From NCBI RefSeq assembly GCF_036588685.1, contig NC_086378.1, positions 43,873,578 through 43,937,577 on the forward strand: a DNA stretch of 64,000 bases, given 5' to 3'. The position numbers and the translations under genes were made by a program. The notes under the pieces were generated by a model. That model was not told the origin of the DNA. It searched no databases and was given only the letters and a program-made list of their open reading frames with translations. This document shows, piece by piece, positions 25,601 through 40,600 of the stretch. Each line of letters begins with the position of its first letter. Position 1 is the stretch's first letter. The stretch is from Mytilus trossulus. Lineage: Eukaryota > Mollusca > Bivalvia > Mytilida > Mytilidae.

Positions 25601-28600
25601 ATCACAACGTAAAATAGGAGGTGTAATATAAAACCTGGTATGAAGTACTTCTGTCTAAGTTTGTTATATATTCCTTTGTATAAAGGTTTCTCATTGGTAT
25701 AACTTCTTAATGATTTCAAAAGGTAAAAATATGTGTTTTCCAAATGGGAAACTGCAAATATCAATAAAAAAAATTGAAGGAATGTATAATTGAGAAAAAA
25801 AATAGTGCTGTAAATTTTGTTTATGTTCAGTGATTCCTAGTGTCAAGAAACTTTTGTGAGCAGGCAAACAGATATACATGAATACACATAAATAGTGTCT
25901 TCCCAGTTCTATATTAACTGACATAACAACTCTCTCTTTTACTTAGGTATTTTAAAAGAACATAAATGATTTTGCAGATCAAATTGATAGCATGAGTAGT
26001 ACTATTATAAAATAAAATAACAACATATAACTTCATCTTCATTGAACTACAGAAAAGCACAGTACCTTTTAAGCAGGCTTTGTTTTTGGAACATACTAGG
26101 GGTTCTCATATTCAGTCTTTCTGATACACTGAAATTTGAAAAAGGGAAAAATGTTACCACCTCATGCTATCAAAACTGCAGTTATGTTCTATGGGAGATA
26201 ACTCTAGCATTTTTCAACTGAAAGATCTTCATATGAATTCAAGACATCTGAAAATTGAAAAAGAAACGCTAATGTCTGAATACTTAAGTTAAAACATGAA
26301 CTGAAAGCTTTTACCTACAAATTTGTGATAGTTCCTAGTCTAATATATTTACTACTTTTTAAGACTTGAGAAGAGCTTGAATTATATTGTATAGAAACCT
26401 ACGTCCTTTCTTTTGTTTATAACTTTATGTTAAAACGGTGTTTGGTTATTTGTGTTATACTTCTGTATCATTAAAACATATACTTTATTCAGACTTAAAT
26501 ATAAAAAAATATTAGAATTTGACAAACAAAGCTGAAGATCCTGTTAACATTAGTTCAGACAAACTTATTTATAAACAGAAACCAAATTCTAAAAAATATA
26601 TTATTGTGTGCATATACTGTTCTAAGTTTTCTTGCACTTATAACGAGATTTTTGAAAAATTTAATTTCCATAATTGTGATTTTAAATTATTGCATAGGTA
26701 TCAAAAATAGAAGACAATGGTGAAAGAAAAACTTCTTGTAACTTTTATGAAAGAAAATAAACTGAAAATAAAACTCTTTCAGGGACCAAAAATATTAAAA
26801 TGAAAGTGAAACTTCTTTATACTGTAAAAAAAGTATCTGAAAATAAAACATACCTCTAGAGCTGACTAGAGACAAAGTATATTAAAACAGAAGTGAAACT
26901 TTTTAATACTTTTAAAAAAACAAACTTCAAAATGAAATTTTGAAATTTTGAAAAGAAAAAAGGTGAAAATACCTGTCAAAATGAAAGTGAAACTTCTTGA
27001 CACTTTCAAGAAAATGCAAATCTGAAAGTGAAAGTGCCACAACATTCTCTCCAAAAGAATCTTTTCTTAGACATTACAAAAGGAGTAGGTCCAGTAAGGG
27101 CCAATTTTGGTCTCAAATTAAATTCATCTGATTTAATATTTTTGACACTTTTTCAGTTGATTCAATTAGTTTATGCAAAAGATTTTAACTGATTCATGCT
27201 TAGATGTGAAAAATCTATCAAATATGACAAAAAATAACACTTTTCAGATGGTTTTAAAAAAAAAAATGAAAGTGGACGCATCTGTGTTCATCCTCAACCT
27301 TTAATTATGTTATGTATTATCATCAAATATAACTTACATTTCCATATTAAGAACGAACACAAATGACCACTACCATCTAATACAGAAACTGTCAAAAATT
27401 AAAATAAAATGCTAAAATTGTGAAGATTTCGGTAATTTAGCATGACTTAATGATGCTAGTACCCAATATATGTGCATTGTATTGTCAAAACAGCCCATAT
27501 TTATGTAACAGAAGCATTCTACTTTCCAATAAATAACTAAAAGTTTACATTTTTACAATTTTTAAAAACTGTTTTATTTTGGGGCCTTATTGGACCTACT
27601 CCTTTGAAAAAATGGCAGAAAAAAAGATTAATGCTTAATGTGATCATAAGATTAAGAATTTTATATGTACTTTTCAATATCAACAATATAAATTATAATA
27701 TGTCATCAATTGCATGTCTCTGTATTTCAAATTTGCAATATTATTACTCATAATTTAAGTGATATTCAACCTTAAACATAGAAATCAGCAAGGTGAATAC
27801 TCATTGAATATCTTTCCAAAATTTCAATTGTCTAACATATTAAAAAAAATAACAGACTGCACAATAATTTTATATATAAAATATGCAAATATCCTATGTC
27901 ATAATAACTTAGATATTTCATTTCATGAATAAGTTATTTTTATTCATTTACTTTTATTGAAAACTAGAACTGTTAGTGAACTCATAGATGGATACACCTA
28001 TCCCACAATACTCTTATTATTATGAAGTAAGTAAATTTGATTATCTTTTTATCACCAACACATTTGACAGGGATTATATTCCATAGAACACCTACTACAG
28101 TAGCTGCAGGACCGTAGCCCTAAGGTCCATTTTGATATTTTTGGTAATTTGCAGACCACAAATAAACCCCTTCAAGCTAAAGTTCCACAACTTTAACTGT
28201 CACGGAATAGAAGTTCCTTTATAATATAAGATCCAAAAGGACAAAATATTCTGGAATATTATTTCCACAAGAATAAATATTACAGTACATGTATATGTTC
28301 CTAACAAAATATTCTGGAATATTATTTCCACAAGAATAAATATTACAGTATATGTTCCTAACGGAATAAAAGGTATAGAACATTTGTTCCAAAAGGAATA
28401 GATATTATGACAATGTTTATAACAAAGTTTCCATTGGAACTTCTGTTAGGTGGAACTAACAAGACATATAATGATATATACAAACAGACACATGGACAGG
28501 GGGATTAATATAGCCAACATCCCCTCCCTCCCCCCTAAAACTAATATTTCAATGCAGGAGTATTTTTATAAAGGTAACAAATGCAAGATAATATATCATT

Positions 28601-31600
28601 TATGGTGGTACCAAAACCTTGACTTAAAATAATTTGGCCTATCTAATTTTCATAAAATATTTTACAAAACATTTCCTTTGACCCTTTTAAAAATTATTCA
28701 AATTTCAAAAAAACTTGAACCACACACTTTATTTGGAAAATTTTATTAGATATATAGCAGTTTGACAAACACTCATTTTGATCATTGAGAAGCTTAATAT
28801 TTGTTAACAATAAAAAATAATTCCTTACTTTATTCTAGTTAACATATAACAGATTGAATTTACTTATTTATTGTTTTTAACTTTGATAACTGTGACAAGG
28901 ACTCAAATTGTGTTCAAAGGGAGACAACTCAATTTAATTTCTGTAGTCAATAATATGTATACATGTTCCAGTTTTTATGGAAAAAGTAGTTTAGGTTTAT
29001 CCGCCTTTTGGTCCTTAATATTATAAATGCAGGAGAAAGGTTTGGTGTTTTTTTGTCATGATTGGGTGTAAGGATATTATGTTTATTTTTTAATTTATTT
29101 ATTAATAACTGCAGTAAGTAAATTTACAATATAAATTTTTAAGCACATTATATATTGTCATCTCAAGAATTGTTCATAAAAGGCTTCCAAATTTTCTTAA
29201 ATTTGTTGTAAAAGGAAGGTGGCTGTGGATACTATAAACAAGCTCCATTCAAAGATCGTCATGCCACCATTTGACTTCATTTGACTTCAATTTCTAAAAC
29301 AGAATAATAAAGGACTTAATATCACACATAACTGTTTTGTTGTGTTTTATTATAAAAATTGGTCGTTATCAGGTTAAAATACTATGGTTTCCCTTTAACA
29401 ATTACATTTCAGGGTAAATTTTTCATGTGTTTTAACTTTGAATTAAATCAATGTGACAATTTTTCTAATCTGAATGAAAAAAAAATATAGTAGTTTGATA
29501 CAGATCTACAGTATGGTAGACATTTCTTTATGTTACAATAAACAGAAAACTCAAAGAAAAACTGTCAAACAGCAACACTTTAAATAAAAGATTGAGGAAA
29601 TTCATGTTTTTATAACAACTTTCCTGAACTTTTAAGTTAAAAGCTTGCTTGTTACCATATGTTTACACCACTCAGTATATTGAATATTTATGACTGAATG
29701 ATGATTATTAATAGTAGACCCTAAGTGAGAATAAGTGAGCTATTTATACACGTAATTTATTGACTTAAAGCATTGCTCTTTAATTTTATCCTTGTCACCC
29801 CTAGACAGTGGTGCTCAAAGACAAAGAACATAACTGGTGTTTAGAATCATTGTTATCAATGTAGATTGTAATCTGTAATTAATCAGTAAAGAGTAGCACA
29901 AAAATAACAAATTTTCTGTATAATCAAACTTGTTTATTACCATCAGAATTACTTCAATTTCATAGCAAAATTCATTACAGTGCTTATCCAGTGACCTTTG
30001 GGGTATCACATTTGCAAAGACCAAAACAGTTTACCAAATTGCAGTCAGATTTCTACTCCAACTAACTGATCAACTGGTAAAATATTTTAGCAGATTGCTC
30101 AAGTGAAATGTTGTTAGTATGAAGTGAGTGCTGTAAAATAAAAAAGTTATACTTACCATCCAGATCCAGTCAGTTGATACCTTTGTCAGTCATTTTTAAC
30201 ACAAATAATATCTTACTATAGTATGAGTCACTGAATAAAATGGTCTAATTTTAACATGGAAACTTCTATCATAAATAAATATTATAAATGAATAGTTCAA
30301 AACATTGTTTTGTAGGTGTATATTTTATAGCTTTGTCTTCTAAGATGAAGTTATTGTGCAATTGTGATTCGAATAACATTTTCTATGCAAATTACTGATC
30401 TGCTGTCATTAAAGGGAAATAATTTATATTGAGTTCAAATGTACACATAAAATTTAATCAATGATACGAGGCTTATGATTTTGCCTACAAAAGATTCATA
30501 AAAATAAAATGAAATGCAAAATTAGTATGAAGGGCATGTAAAACACAAATTAGAAAGGTTTTGCAAAATACTGCTTATAAGATATCTTGTACTCCTTGGT
30601 AGACAATCCTTTATACTTTGAACAATTCAACATTTTGCAAAACAGCTGTTAATCGTCTTTCATCATTAAATAAGTTTCATTGTTCGTTTTAGAACAGAGG
30701 ATAAAAGTTAAATAATAACAGAAATAATGTTACAACAAATTAAATGGGGAAATTTGATATTTGTCAGACAGAACAAAATTTTGCTGATTATTTGTAATGT
30801 AAATTATTTCCCTTTATTGCCAGCAGATCAGTAATTTGTATACAAAATGTTATTCGAATCACAATTGCACAATAACTTCATCTTAGAAGACAAAGCTATA
30901 GAATATACACCTACAAAACAATGTTTTGAACTATTCATTTATAATATTTATTTATGATAGAAGTTTCCATGTTAAAATTAGACCATTTTATTCAGTGACT
31001 CATACTATAGTAAGATATTATTTGTGTTAGAAATGATTGACAAAGGTATGAAACTGACTGGATCTGGATGGTAAGTATAACTTTTATTTTACAGCACTCA
31101 CTTCATACTAACAACATTTCACTTGAGCAATCTGCTAAAATATTTTACCAGTTGATCAGTTAGTTGGAGTAGAAATCTGACTGCAATTTGGTAAACTGTA
31201 TTGGTCTTTGCTAATGTGATACCCCAAAGGTCACTGGATAAGCACAGTAATAACTTTAATTCCTCACTGAAAGTTATTTTTTTTCCGGATGTCTTAGAAA
31301 TTTCAAGTCTGATGTCATAAAAACTGGCTGTTCATTTATCAAAGTGATATATTTCATAGTTTAATGTTAACAGTGAAATATTATCAACTTCACAACCTTA
31401 ATAATGCAATGTCTTTTTCTTAATTCTTTCAGCCTAGGATTGTTTGCAAATCAGCTAAGTCCTTTCTGACTGAATTAACCAAGCAATTTACCTGTCCTTC
31501 TTATAATTATAATAATTTTCATCTAATTAGCATGTTTTCTGATTTATTTTAAGCTTAAGATGAAACTGTCCCTACTTTACAAGAACTAGTTGTTGCTGGA

Positions 31601-34600
31601 CACTATTCATCCATCATTATAATCATGGGATAAAATTAAATGGTTCTCAACATTGTGAAAATTATTTCATCAAAGTAACCTTTTGGACTACAAACATGAA
31701 ATGTAAACTTTAACACATATTTGTATTAGTGGTATTTGTACCTAACATTACTTTTTGTTGAAATACCAAAACATACTTGAATTATTGTGTAAAACTGGAA
31801 ATTATAATAATGCCACATAAATGCAAAGTCACAGCTCTTAGTAATAACAAAACATTTTTTCCCCCAGATTTCAAATAATTTCTAAATATAAACATTGTAT
31901 GTAAATCCCATCACATTTTTTAATGATCATACACATTTTAAAAGAATATATATTCCAATATGTTGCTTAGTTTTGTCAATGAATGAAAGGCACTTTATCA
32001 TATTCTGAAAAATATTTGAATAGTACAGCAGTGAGTTTAGAAATGAAAGAACTTATCACACTGACTTGCCAAATAAACAGACCTGTGTGAACCTGTTTAC
32101 CCAGGATCTCTTTGGGCAAGTGATCAAGGTTATTGGAAGAAATCTACATAAAAGATTAATTCAGCCAATGACTACAAAAATGAGAAGATGTGGTATGATT
32201 GCTAATGAGACACATGACTAGGAAAGTAAGAAGATGTGGTATGATTGCCAATGAGACACATTACTATGAAAATAAGAAGATGTGATATGATTGCCAATGA
32301 GACACATAGACTAGGAAAATAAGAAGATGTGGTATGATTGCTAATAAGACACATGACTAGGAAAATAAGAAGACGTGGTAGGATCCTAATGAGACACATG
32401 ATTAGGAAAATAAGAAGATGTGGTATGATTGCTAATGAGACAATTATGACCACTGTTTTGGATTCCCATGTACAAATTACACTTTGGACATATATGCACT
32501 CAAACTTATGATAAAAGTTTATTACAAAATAGTACCTCTACATGGTTACTCATTACCTCTATATTCAAACAGCCCAAAATTGGCATAAGATTTGGCAATA
32601 TTGTAATCAATCTATTTGAGGTAAAAACATTGGTTATTTATTCAAATGTCACACACTCATTTTCCTGTCTCCATTTTTTGTCTTTCTTTTATTTTTCACA
32701 AATGTACTCCCGTTCTCATCTCATTTCTCTTATATCTGACTGGTGTTTCTTTAATTTTTCTGAGTTTTCATTTCTTTTCATCTCATTCCATCCCATACTC
32801 TATGGTGAAGGTACAATTATGTTGATATCATATTTCTATTGGTTTTCAGTGAACGTGTAAAGAATATATTTTTAGCAGAATCTTCATCAAAAACTACCTT
32901 GACCAAAAACTTTAACCTGAAGCAGGACAGACAGACGGACAAACAGATGAACAGACAAACGAACAAACAGACGGACACAGACCAGAAAACATAATGCCCA
33001 TAAATGGGGCATAATAATCTTACTTTGAAGACTTCATTTCTTTCATTTTATTACGCTGTTCCATTTTCATTATTTGTCGTAGCGTCTTTTCATCAATCCT
33101 GGAAGGATCACTACCCATCCCCATCATCATCATCATTTCCATTGGATCTCTCTGAAAGTTTGAAATAAATAATGGAGTTATTAACATGACGCTACCGAAA
33201 TTGCAACTATTTTAACAGTTTATTCACCTATGTTTATTTATTACAAAATTTGTCAGATTTTAGCTGCTATTCTTGAAATTTGGTAACTGAAATACTGTGA
33301 AAGTACTTTTATTCGTGGGGTACCAATTTTCGTGGTTTTCGTGGATGATTTTATCCACAAATTTAAGTGTCCAACGAAATAAAACAACCATTTGTCCAAA
33401 TCAAGACATGGAATGATCCCCATGTACGTTTGATTACTGATATGATCTAGAGAATAAATTATCGTCAAATCTGAGAATACTTTAATAGCAGTCACAGAAC
33501 TGCAACTGCATGCAGGATTTTACCCATTTAATCTTTAATTACCTACTGTACAACTTTTGATCTTTTAATTCTCATCAAAATATTTTTAACGATGAAAGTC
33601 AGATACCGGTATTAATATGCTAGTATGATAAAGTGTTCATTTTATATCCTCAAGTTCTCGTACATTTAGGAAATACTAATTTCATGATAGGCATGATTTT
33701 GATAAGAATTATTTGACAATTCAAGATACGTTTACAGCATTTGTTTATATTACTGTTTTCTTTAGGTGACATGTTTATGGCCTAATTAACACCTTTGATG
33801 GTCTTCAATCTGTTGATCACTTTATCATGGGTTAATTAGTGTTATCTTTACAATTTACACGGGTCAATGTTTACCTTGCAATTTCCTTCAATCCAGACTT
33901 TTTGAAACCTTCGTTTCTAAAGACTTTAATTTTTCAATTATTTTTCTTTAGAAAACTAAAATCCACGAATTTAAAAACCCACGAACATATTAATATTGCT
34001 TAAACCACGAAAATTGATACCCACGAATTAAAGTACTTTCACAGTATCAGATTAAAGAAAAAAGATTATTTTTTTTTAAAACAGTTGCAACTTAGAAATA
34101 ACTTTAAAATATTGCAATCAGCATGTCTTTAGAAAACCTGTATACATAGAAAACCACTTTTAGGTAAACAATCATTCAAACTAGGGATGGCAACAAGTAC
34201 TTGCTCGAAAAGGCAGAGTACTCTAGTACAATGCTAATACCATACTCAGATACTAGTTTGCCTTTTAAAAATCACTGATTCATGCATATCTAGGTAGAAA
34301 TGCCTATTAAATTCAAGACAAAAATGATAAAATGTCCCTCTTGAAATAACTTTTCTCTTTCATTGTCTCTCATGCACAAAAGCCCATGTCTTTACTACAT
34401 TCATATATACATCTTTGTAGAAACTTAATTTGCATTTATGGTGTGACAAAACTAAACTTTAGCAACTGTGATTGTCAAGCTTTACATTACTGTCGATTCA
34501 TTTATTTTCGTGAGTATCAATTTACGTTGATTGCTGAAAACTTGCATTTTCATGGATATTTGATTTCTTGGTTTTGCTTATCTCTGTATACAAAGTATAT

Positions 34601-37600
34601 TGAAATATGCTAATAGTTGAACATTTGAATTTGTGGTTCACCTGATCACGAAAATTGGTATCCAACGAATAACAATGAATCCCCAGTATTCATTTTGTAT
34701 TGTTTGTATGACTTACAGCATGGGACATAGGTCCATATCCAGACGAAGAATGACCTGCAGATCTTCTTTCTTTTTCTCTCTTCCTTTCTTCATCTCTTTC
34801 TTCTTTTGGTGGTCGTGATAAAATCCGAATAACTTTCTTGGCCAAATCTGTCTTGTTTCCACAATTTCTCTCTACATCACTCACCATACGTCTTAACTGG
34901 TAACCATCCAATTCTGTAAGAGAAACAATACTGTTCTGTCATATCAATGATACATTGTATGGACAATTAATTAATGTACATAAAATTGAGAATGGAAATG
35001 GGGAATGTATCAAAGAGACAACAACCCGACCATAGAAAAAAACAACAGCAGAAGGTAACCAACAGGTCTTCAATGTAGCGAGAAATTCCCACACCTGGAG
35101 GTGTCCTTCATCTGGCCCCACATGTACATATAAATAAATTTTGTTTTCTTTAAAGTAAAATGTTTTATTGCTTATAAGTTTTGAGGAAAGTTTATTAAGG
35201 CATAAGATACAGTTTTGATTCCATATTGATATTTTGATGAAAATTTGCATGAAGGCTTTTTTTTACCTGACAAAATTAAATCTGAAATAAAAAATATACC
35301 TTCATGTGCAACCTTTTGAGAAAATTGAGGTTGAAATTTTGGATATTTGCTCAAAATTCAGATTTGTAGACACATTTTTCCTTACAACAGAAATACATAT
35401 TTTTTTTGTTTTTAAAAGATAAACACAAGCTGTTTTTTTGTTATATTATTTGTAAATTCTGTTCTTTAGAAATGTAATGTGACTTTGTGCAAATAACTCA
35501 TATTTATCAAATGTTCAGAAATGTAGAATAGAAACATCATTTTTGCTGTTTACGTTTCCATGAAAATTGGTATGCATAATCTACATACGTAATCAAACCA
35601 AATTACATTTTAAAAAAGAGGGGTACATGAACTTGTTATCAAGTTAAATCAGTTGAAAAATGCATCTTTTCCCCGATACGTCATAGTTAGACGTTACGAA
35701 AATAACAATTAACATTAGCAAAGTCATTACCTCCCTTGTAACTATCATATGCCCTTTAGTCTTTCACTGTTTGGGGTAAACAAATAACCTTCAAAGTTTT
35801 ACAAGTATAAGCCAGTATAAAATATTTAATAGAACATACTTTGCAAGTTTACCTCACTTGGTATACCCTATTCTTTTGAGTATATTTGTCACTGTATATT
35901 TGAACCACAAAACATCAGATATCCTGGAAACTTTCTTATAAACAATTCAATAATATCTTTTCTTGTTAAAACAAATTTTCTACACCCTTCATTCTGTAAG
36001 GAACAAATACTGAGATATTTGTTCCAGTGGAAATAACATTACAGAATATTTCCACTTGAAACTTATTTTATGAAGGGATTTTTATTTCATGACATTTTCC
36101 ATCACATGACTTACTCTCTGATATTCCACTTCCTGGTTTGACGTTGACGTCCATCATTCTACGTGAGAGATATCTCATGGGTGGATAATCATCATAATCA
36201 TCGTCATCACTGTCTGGGTTCATCCCGTATTGGTATCGTCTACGCCGACGGTCTGAATCTTGAATTTGTTGAATCCTATCAACATCCCAACCTTCCTTGG
36301 TCATTTCTGATTCTAACCAATGAGGTATCATATCTTTCATACTAAAACATAAATATAAGACCACTATATCTATTTCTACTGATCTAATTAAATTCTGTAG
36401 AATGACAGTGTTAGTTAAATGTACTTACATAAAAGTAATTGAAAAACTGGTCATTATCGTGATATATGGACTGCCCACAGAACAGTGGTATTGACTGAGA
36501 TTATCGCTGTCGCAGACAATATCACTGTCCTACGGGCTGTCCACATATCACTATAATGACCAGTTTTTTAATAACTATTATGTTTATTTCATTGAGAAAC
36601 TATGGTTTATTAAGAATTCATAAATTCAAATTGTTAAAAGCAACCACAAGATAATGTACAATCTATATAGGAAAGAGTGACGTCAAGTAATAGTTTAAGA
36701 TATCTATATAAGTCACTTCAATATTTGAAATACAAAATAAAGTTTACTATAATTTCATAAGTAGCTAAACAGTCATAAGAGTTGTCTTCCATTTTCCTAA
36801 CTGTAAACTGCAAACATGTCTGAATCATATTAATTACAGAACATCACTCAATCAGACAAACCACGCCCCAACAGTAATTATCATGTAAAAATCTGTAAAC
36901 GACTGGTTTTCCGGTCCATTTTGTTCTGATAATGACTGATGGAACTTATTACTGAAGAAAAAAGAATGTCTGGTGGCCTCTTTTTATCCAATAAGATAAA
37001 CTTATTCTTAACGATATGAAATAAATGTCTTTTCTTTTGTTTCTTTTTGGTGTTGTTTAATTGCCTTCTCCTAGTCATATACACAAAATTTTGTTTTCTT
37101 ATATATAAGCTCTTTCACCAATAACTTAGGTTACAACAAGTTTGATTATAACTTGTGTAACATTCACTTTGAACACAATTCATTTTATAAAGGATTTTGT
37201 CTTATAATCAGTCACTCATGAATTGTAAAAAATAAACTTCATCACACTCATTAAAAGCTGCACAAAATTACAATTAACTTAATGAAGAAGTAATGAATTG
37301 TATCTAAACTGAAACGACTTGAATTTGCTTACAAAAATACACGTAGAATCCAAAATAGATACATCGTAGATCTTTTTTTACAAGCTCATTGAACTTTGAA
37401 ATTTGCTAAAAGTTTTCATCTTTGAGGCTCCTAATGAGGTTTTGATTGATGTGATTACTTAGCTGTTTTTATAGTGATCATTTCATTACCAGACAAACAA
37501 AATCATGATTACTTGATTATTTGATTACCTAGGACTATATTTTTGATTAATTGACTATTTTGTTAAAAAAAATAATGATTATGTGATTATGTTAGCAAAA

Positions 37601-40600
37601 CATTTGTGATTATGTGATTACTTGGACACTCCCAGTAAGAAACTTACCTTTCTGGTAGCTTATAACCTCCTGTAGGAAATGAACCTTTGTATGGAGCATT
37701 GGAAAACATCTGCATAAACAGATCTCTATAATTACTGTCAAATATAAAATATAAAGGTAAATCGTTTATTAGAAGACTACACAGGCTTTTAATAATGTAT
37801 GTGAAATGTAATTACAATGTTTTTCCTTTGGTTAAATTCTTTTGTAAAACATTAATATATCTAATTGTTTAGTCAATAAACTTGCTTCGAATAAGTAACT
37901 GTAAAAAAATAATTAACACAAGAGAGTAAAGTAATAAACCATTGTGCAACCTAATTGCAAACTTCAACAAATTGTTGATGGCACCAAAACTGGAAACAGT
38001 ATGCCCAGGTCTCATTTCTATTTGCAGGCTTGACAACTTTTCATAACAATGATAATCATAACAAGAATGTGTCCGTAGAACATGGATGCCCACTAGCAGT
38101 ATCATTTTCTATGTTCAGTGGACCATGAAATTGGGGTCAAAACTCTAATTTGGCATTAAAATTAGAAATTTCATATCATAGGGAACATGTGTACGAAGTT
38201 TGAAGTTGATTGGACTTCAACCCCATCAAAAACTACCTTTACCAAAAACTTTAACCTGAAGTGGGACAGACAGAAAAAGGAATGAATGGACAGACGGTTA
38301 AACAGAGGGACCTGAAAAAATAATGCCCCTCTTACTATGGTACTATCTTAGGTGGGGCATAAAAGTGAAATTCTTTTATCAATGGTTACAGATTTCATTC
38401 ATGTTTATATATAATCTTGTCAAGTTTTAAAAACTACAAACCTGTACAAAGTCTAGGTTCCTTTTTAAACACATAACTGAGAACAACAACTGATTGTTGT
38501 TATTTTTGTATATATGTTGTAATTTCTTTGTCTCAAGCTTTAATTTTTATGCTTCACAACAATAAAGATTATTATTAAAAGAATTTTTTTTTCAGTAACA
38601 ACTTTATTATCATAGCATCCATTTTTGAAGGCTGTGTGATACTGTGGATTTTTGTGTTTGAGAATTGAGGAAAACATTTTAGTTGATATTTGATTTTGTG
38701 GTTTTCAGAGTGTCTCCATATTATCATACAAACAAATTTGCAATCAGTTGACCATTAAAATTTGTGTTTTCCCTGTACCCACAAAATCCACAACAAATAA
38801 AAACAATTATTCCACAGTAACCAATAGTTGTTTCAATCCAAAGCATGTGATCTGAAGTGGACAGAGTTGTCCCATTAGCAAGCACACCACATCTTATTTC
38901 TTATTGCAATGCAATATACATTGGTTTTCAAATGCAACATATTTGAAAATGTATATATTGTTTTCCACAAATATTGCACATTTTTGGATAATTTTTTTAA
39001 TAAAAACACTACCAATTCAGTAAACTTACTCTTTGAATTTGCCTTTAATATCATACTCATTACCAAAAACCATCATTAAAAGGAAAGGATTCTTTAAAAG
39101 TTCTAAACTCTCTGAATCAATGGCAGTTAATCGAAGAGAACTATCAACACCTTTTCTTTTATCTTCTAATGATTGTTTAAGCATATCTGGATTTTCCAAT
39201 ATCTTTTTCACTTTATAATAAGCTCCTAAAAAATTAATATGTTATATCAAACTCAGTATGTAATAAATGTATCATGATATGTATGGTTTTGATTCTTAAA
39301 ACAAATTTGAACCATCAACAACAAGTGAAATGTATGCTATGAGAATATGTCTATCATATTCTACAAAACCATACACCAAATTACAAATTAAAGTATTTTT
39401 AGATTCCATAATATACATGTATTCCCATCATACATGTACCAAGCACTTAATTAGAGATTCTTTTTAAAAAATTCTGCATTTTTTTAAGCTGTGCATGTTC
39501 AATGATGATATAACTTTCTTTTTTTATTTTCACTTAAAATACTTAATCAGTGTTCTCCCCAGACCCTTAAAGGACCACGGGCCCGCGATGTATAATTTTC
39601 TACCGCGGTGGTATCGTTCTTGCCGCGATGTATAATTTTTCTCCGTGGTGCTAAAGTTTTCGGTAAAAAAATCGTATTAAAATCGGTAAAGATTCAGATG
39701 ACTTCAACTTTCAGTGAGGGTTAAAATTTTACATGAAAATTTACCAGTTCTAACCAGTTTAATCCAGTATTGACAGGTAGATTGTTTACACCACGTGGTC
39801 GATTTACCTGTTGAGGTTAACCTTGTTGATGATTGGATTTAATCGATGTTCATGCTTCTCTTGTGTTTTAATTAATTAAGAGATCATAATTTTAATATCA
39901 GACTTGTAATAGGGGACAAGCAGACATTTGTTAATGAACTCTATTACGCCAGTCTTTAGTCAAAATACTTTGCCTGTTAGAATTTAATTGTAGAGTTACT
40001 TCCCCTAATTTTGCTTATTACAAATAAATGCTCCTCACATATAAATTTTCGTTGAAAATTAAAATAAAGTATAAATTGAATGCAAAATTATAAAAGAATG
40101 TTACATTAAGGATAAAAACTTTCTTAGAACATACCAACAAAAATGTTTTGCAAATTATTTTAGAGAATCATACCTTTATTGATACACAGACATTTTATAT
40201 TAAGTTGGTAGTTTTTTCAAATGAATTGAAGTAGACAAGTTTAATGCCTAGAATTACTTTTACATGTCAACAAAGTACTTTAACTAAAAGAAAGGAAATA
40301 AGTTTATAATTTACTGAAGGTTCTGCATCAAAAATTAATCTTGTTCAAAGTTCATCGTTATGGTCAAATCTAACATGGGGAATGTGTAGTGTAACTACAA
40401 GTATTGGGACAAAATGGCTTGATCAAAACATAAGAAGTGACTTTAGTTTAAAGACTAATTGTGCTTTCTTTTCTTTTTCAAAGATATTAAAGTATACAAA
40501 CTGTTTTATTGATTTACTTTTTCTACCAATAATGTTCTGACCCAAAGTCTATATAACACAATACCACAGTAGTTAACAAAACAAAGGCAAAAAGGTCATG

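Larger units (their letters stand above)
13112..26065 (-). other. 13-kb intron of the RIPK1-like gene, rich in repeats
   Basis: No host exon was recognised inside. It contains a TTAA-flanked MITE (13844-14124), the integrase transposon (18271-19729), G/C homopolymer runs near 17430, 17521 and 21435, two GGCGGAT MITEs, three CGTGG-type MITEs and interspersed repeat copies. The ORF at 15931-16308 (plus) has no recognisable domain. Positions 19845-22190 are AT-rich with nothing assignable. Confidence 0.6.
26129..33023 (-). other. 6.9-kb intron of the RIPK1-like gene
   Basis: The intron contains AAAGTGAAACTTCTT-type degenerate repeats (26700-27060), a MITE (27078-27605), a short tandem duplication near 28230-28350, the long inverted repeat (29976-31250), a 46-bp tandem array (32183-32447) and part of a GGGGCATA-type repeat next to the donor. 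Apart from the candidate microexon, no exon is supported. Confidence 0.6.

Noticed and set aside
34690..34911. Stand-alone small gene (73 codons, charged)
   Set aside because: It is the RIPK1-like exon at 34717-34913 read into flanking intron; the true boundaries are set by the splice sites.
37430..37630. TGATTATGTGATTACTTG-rich stretch as a functional RNA or binding-site cluster
   Set aside because: It is a loosely periodic AT-rich repeat with no stable structure or defined unit.
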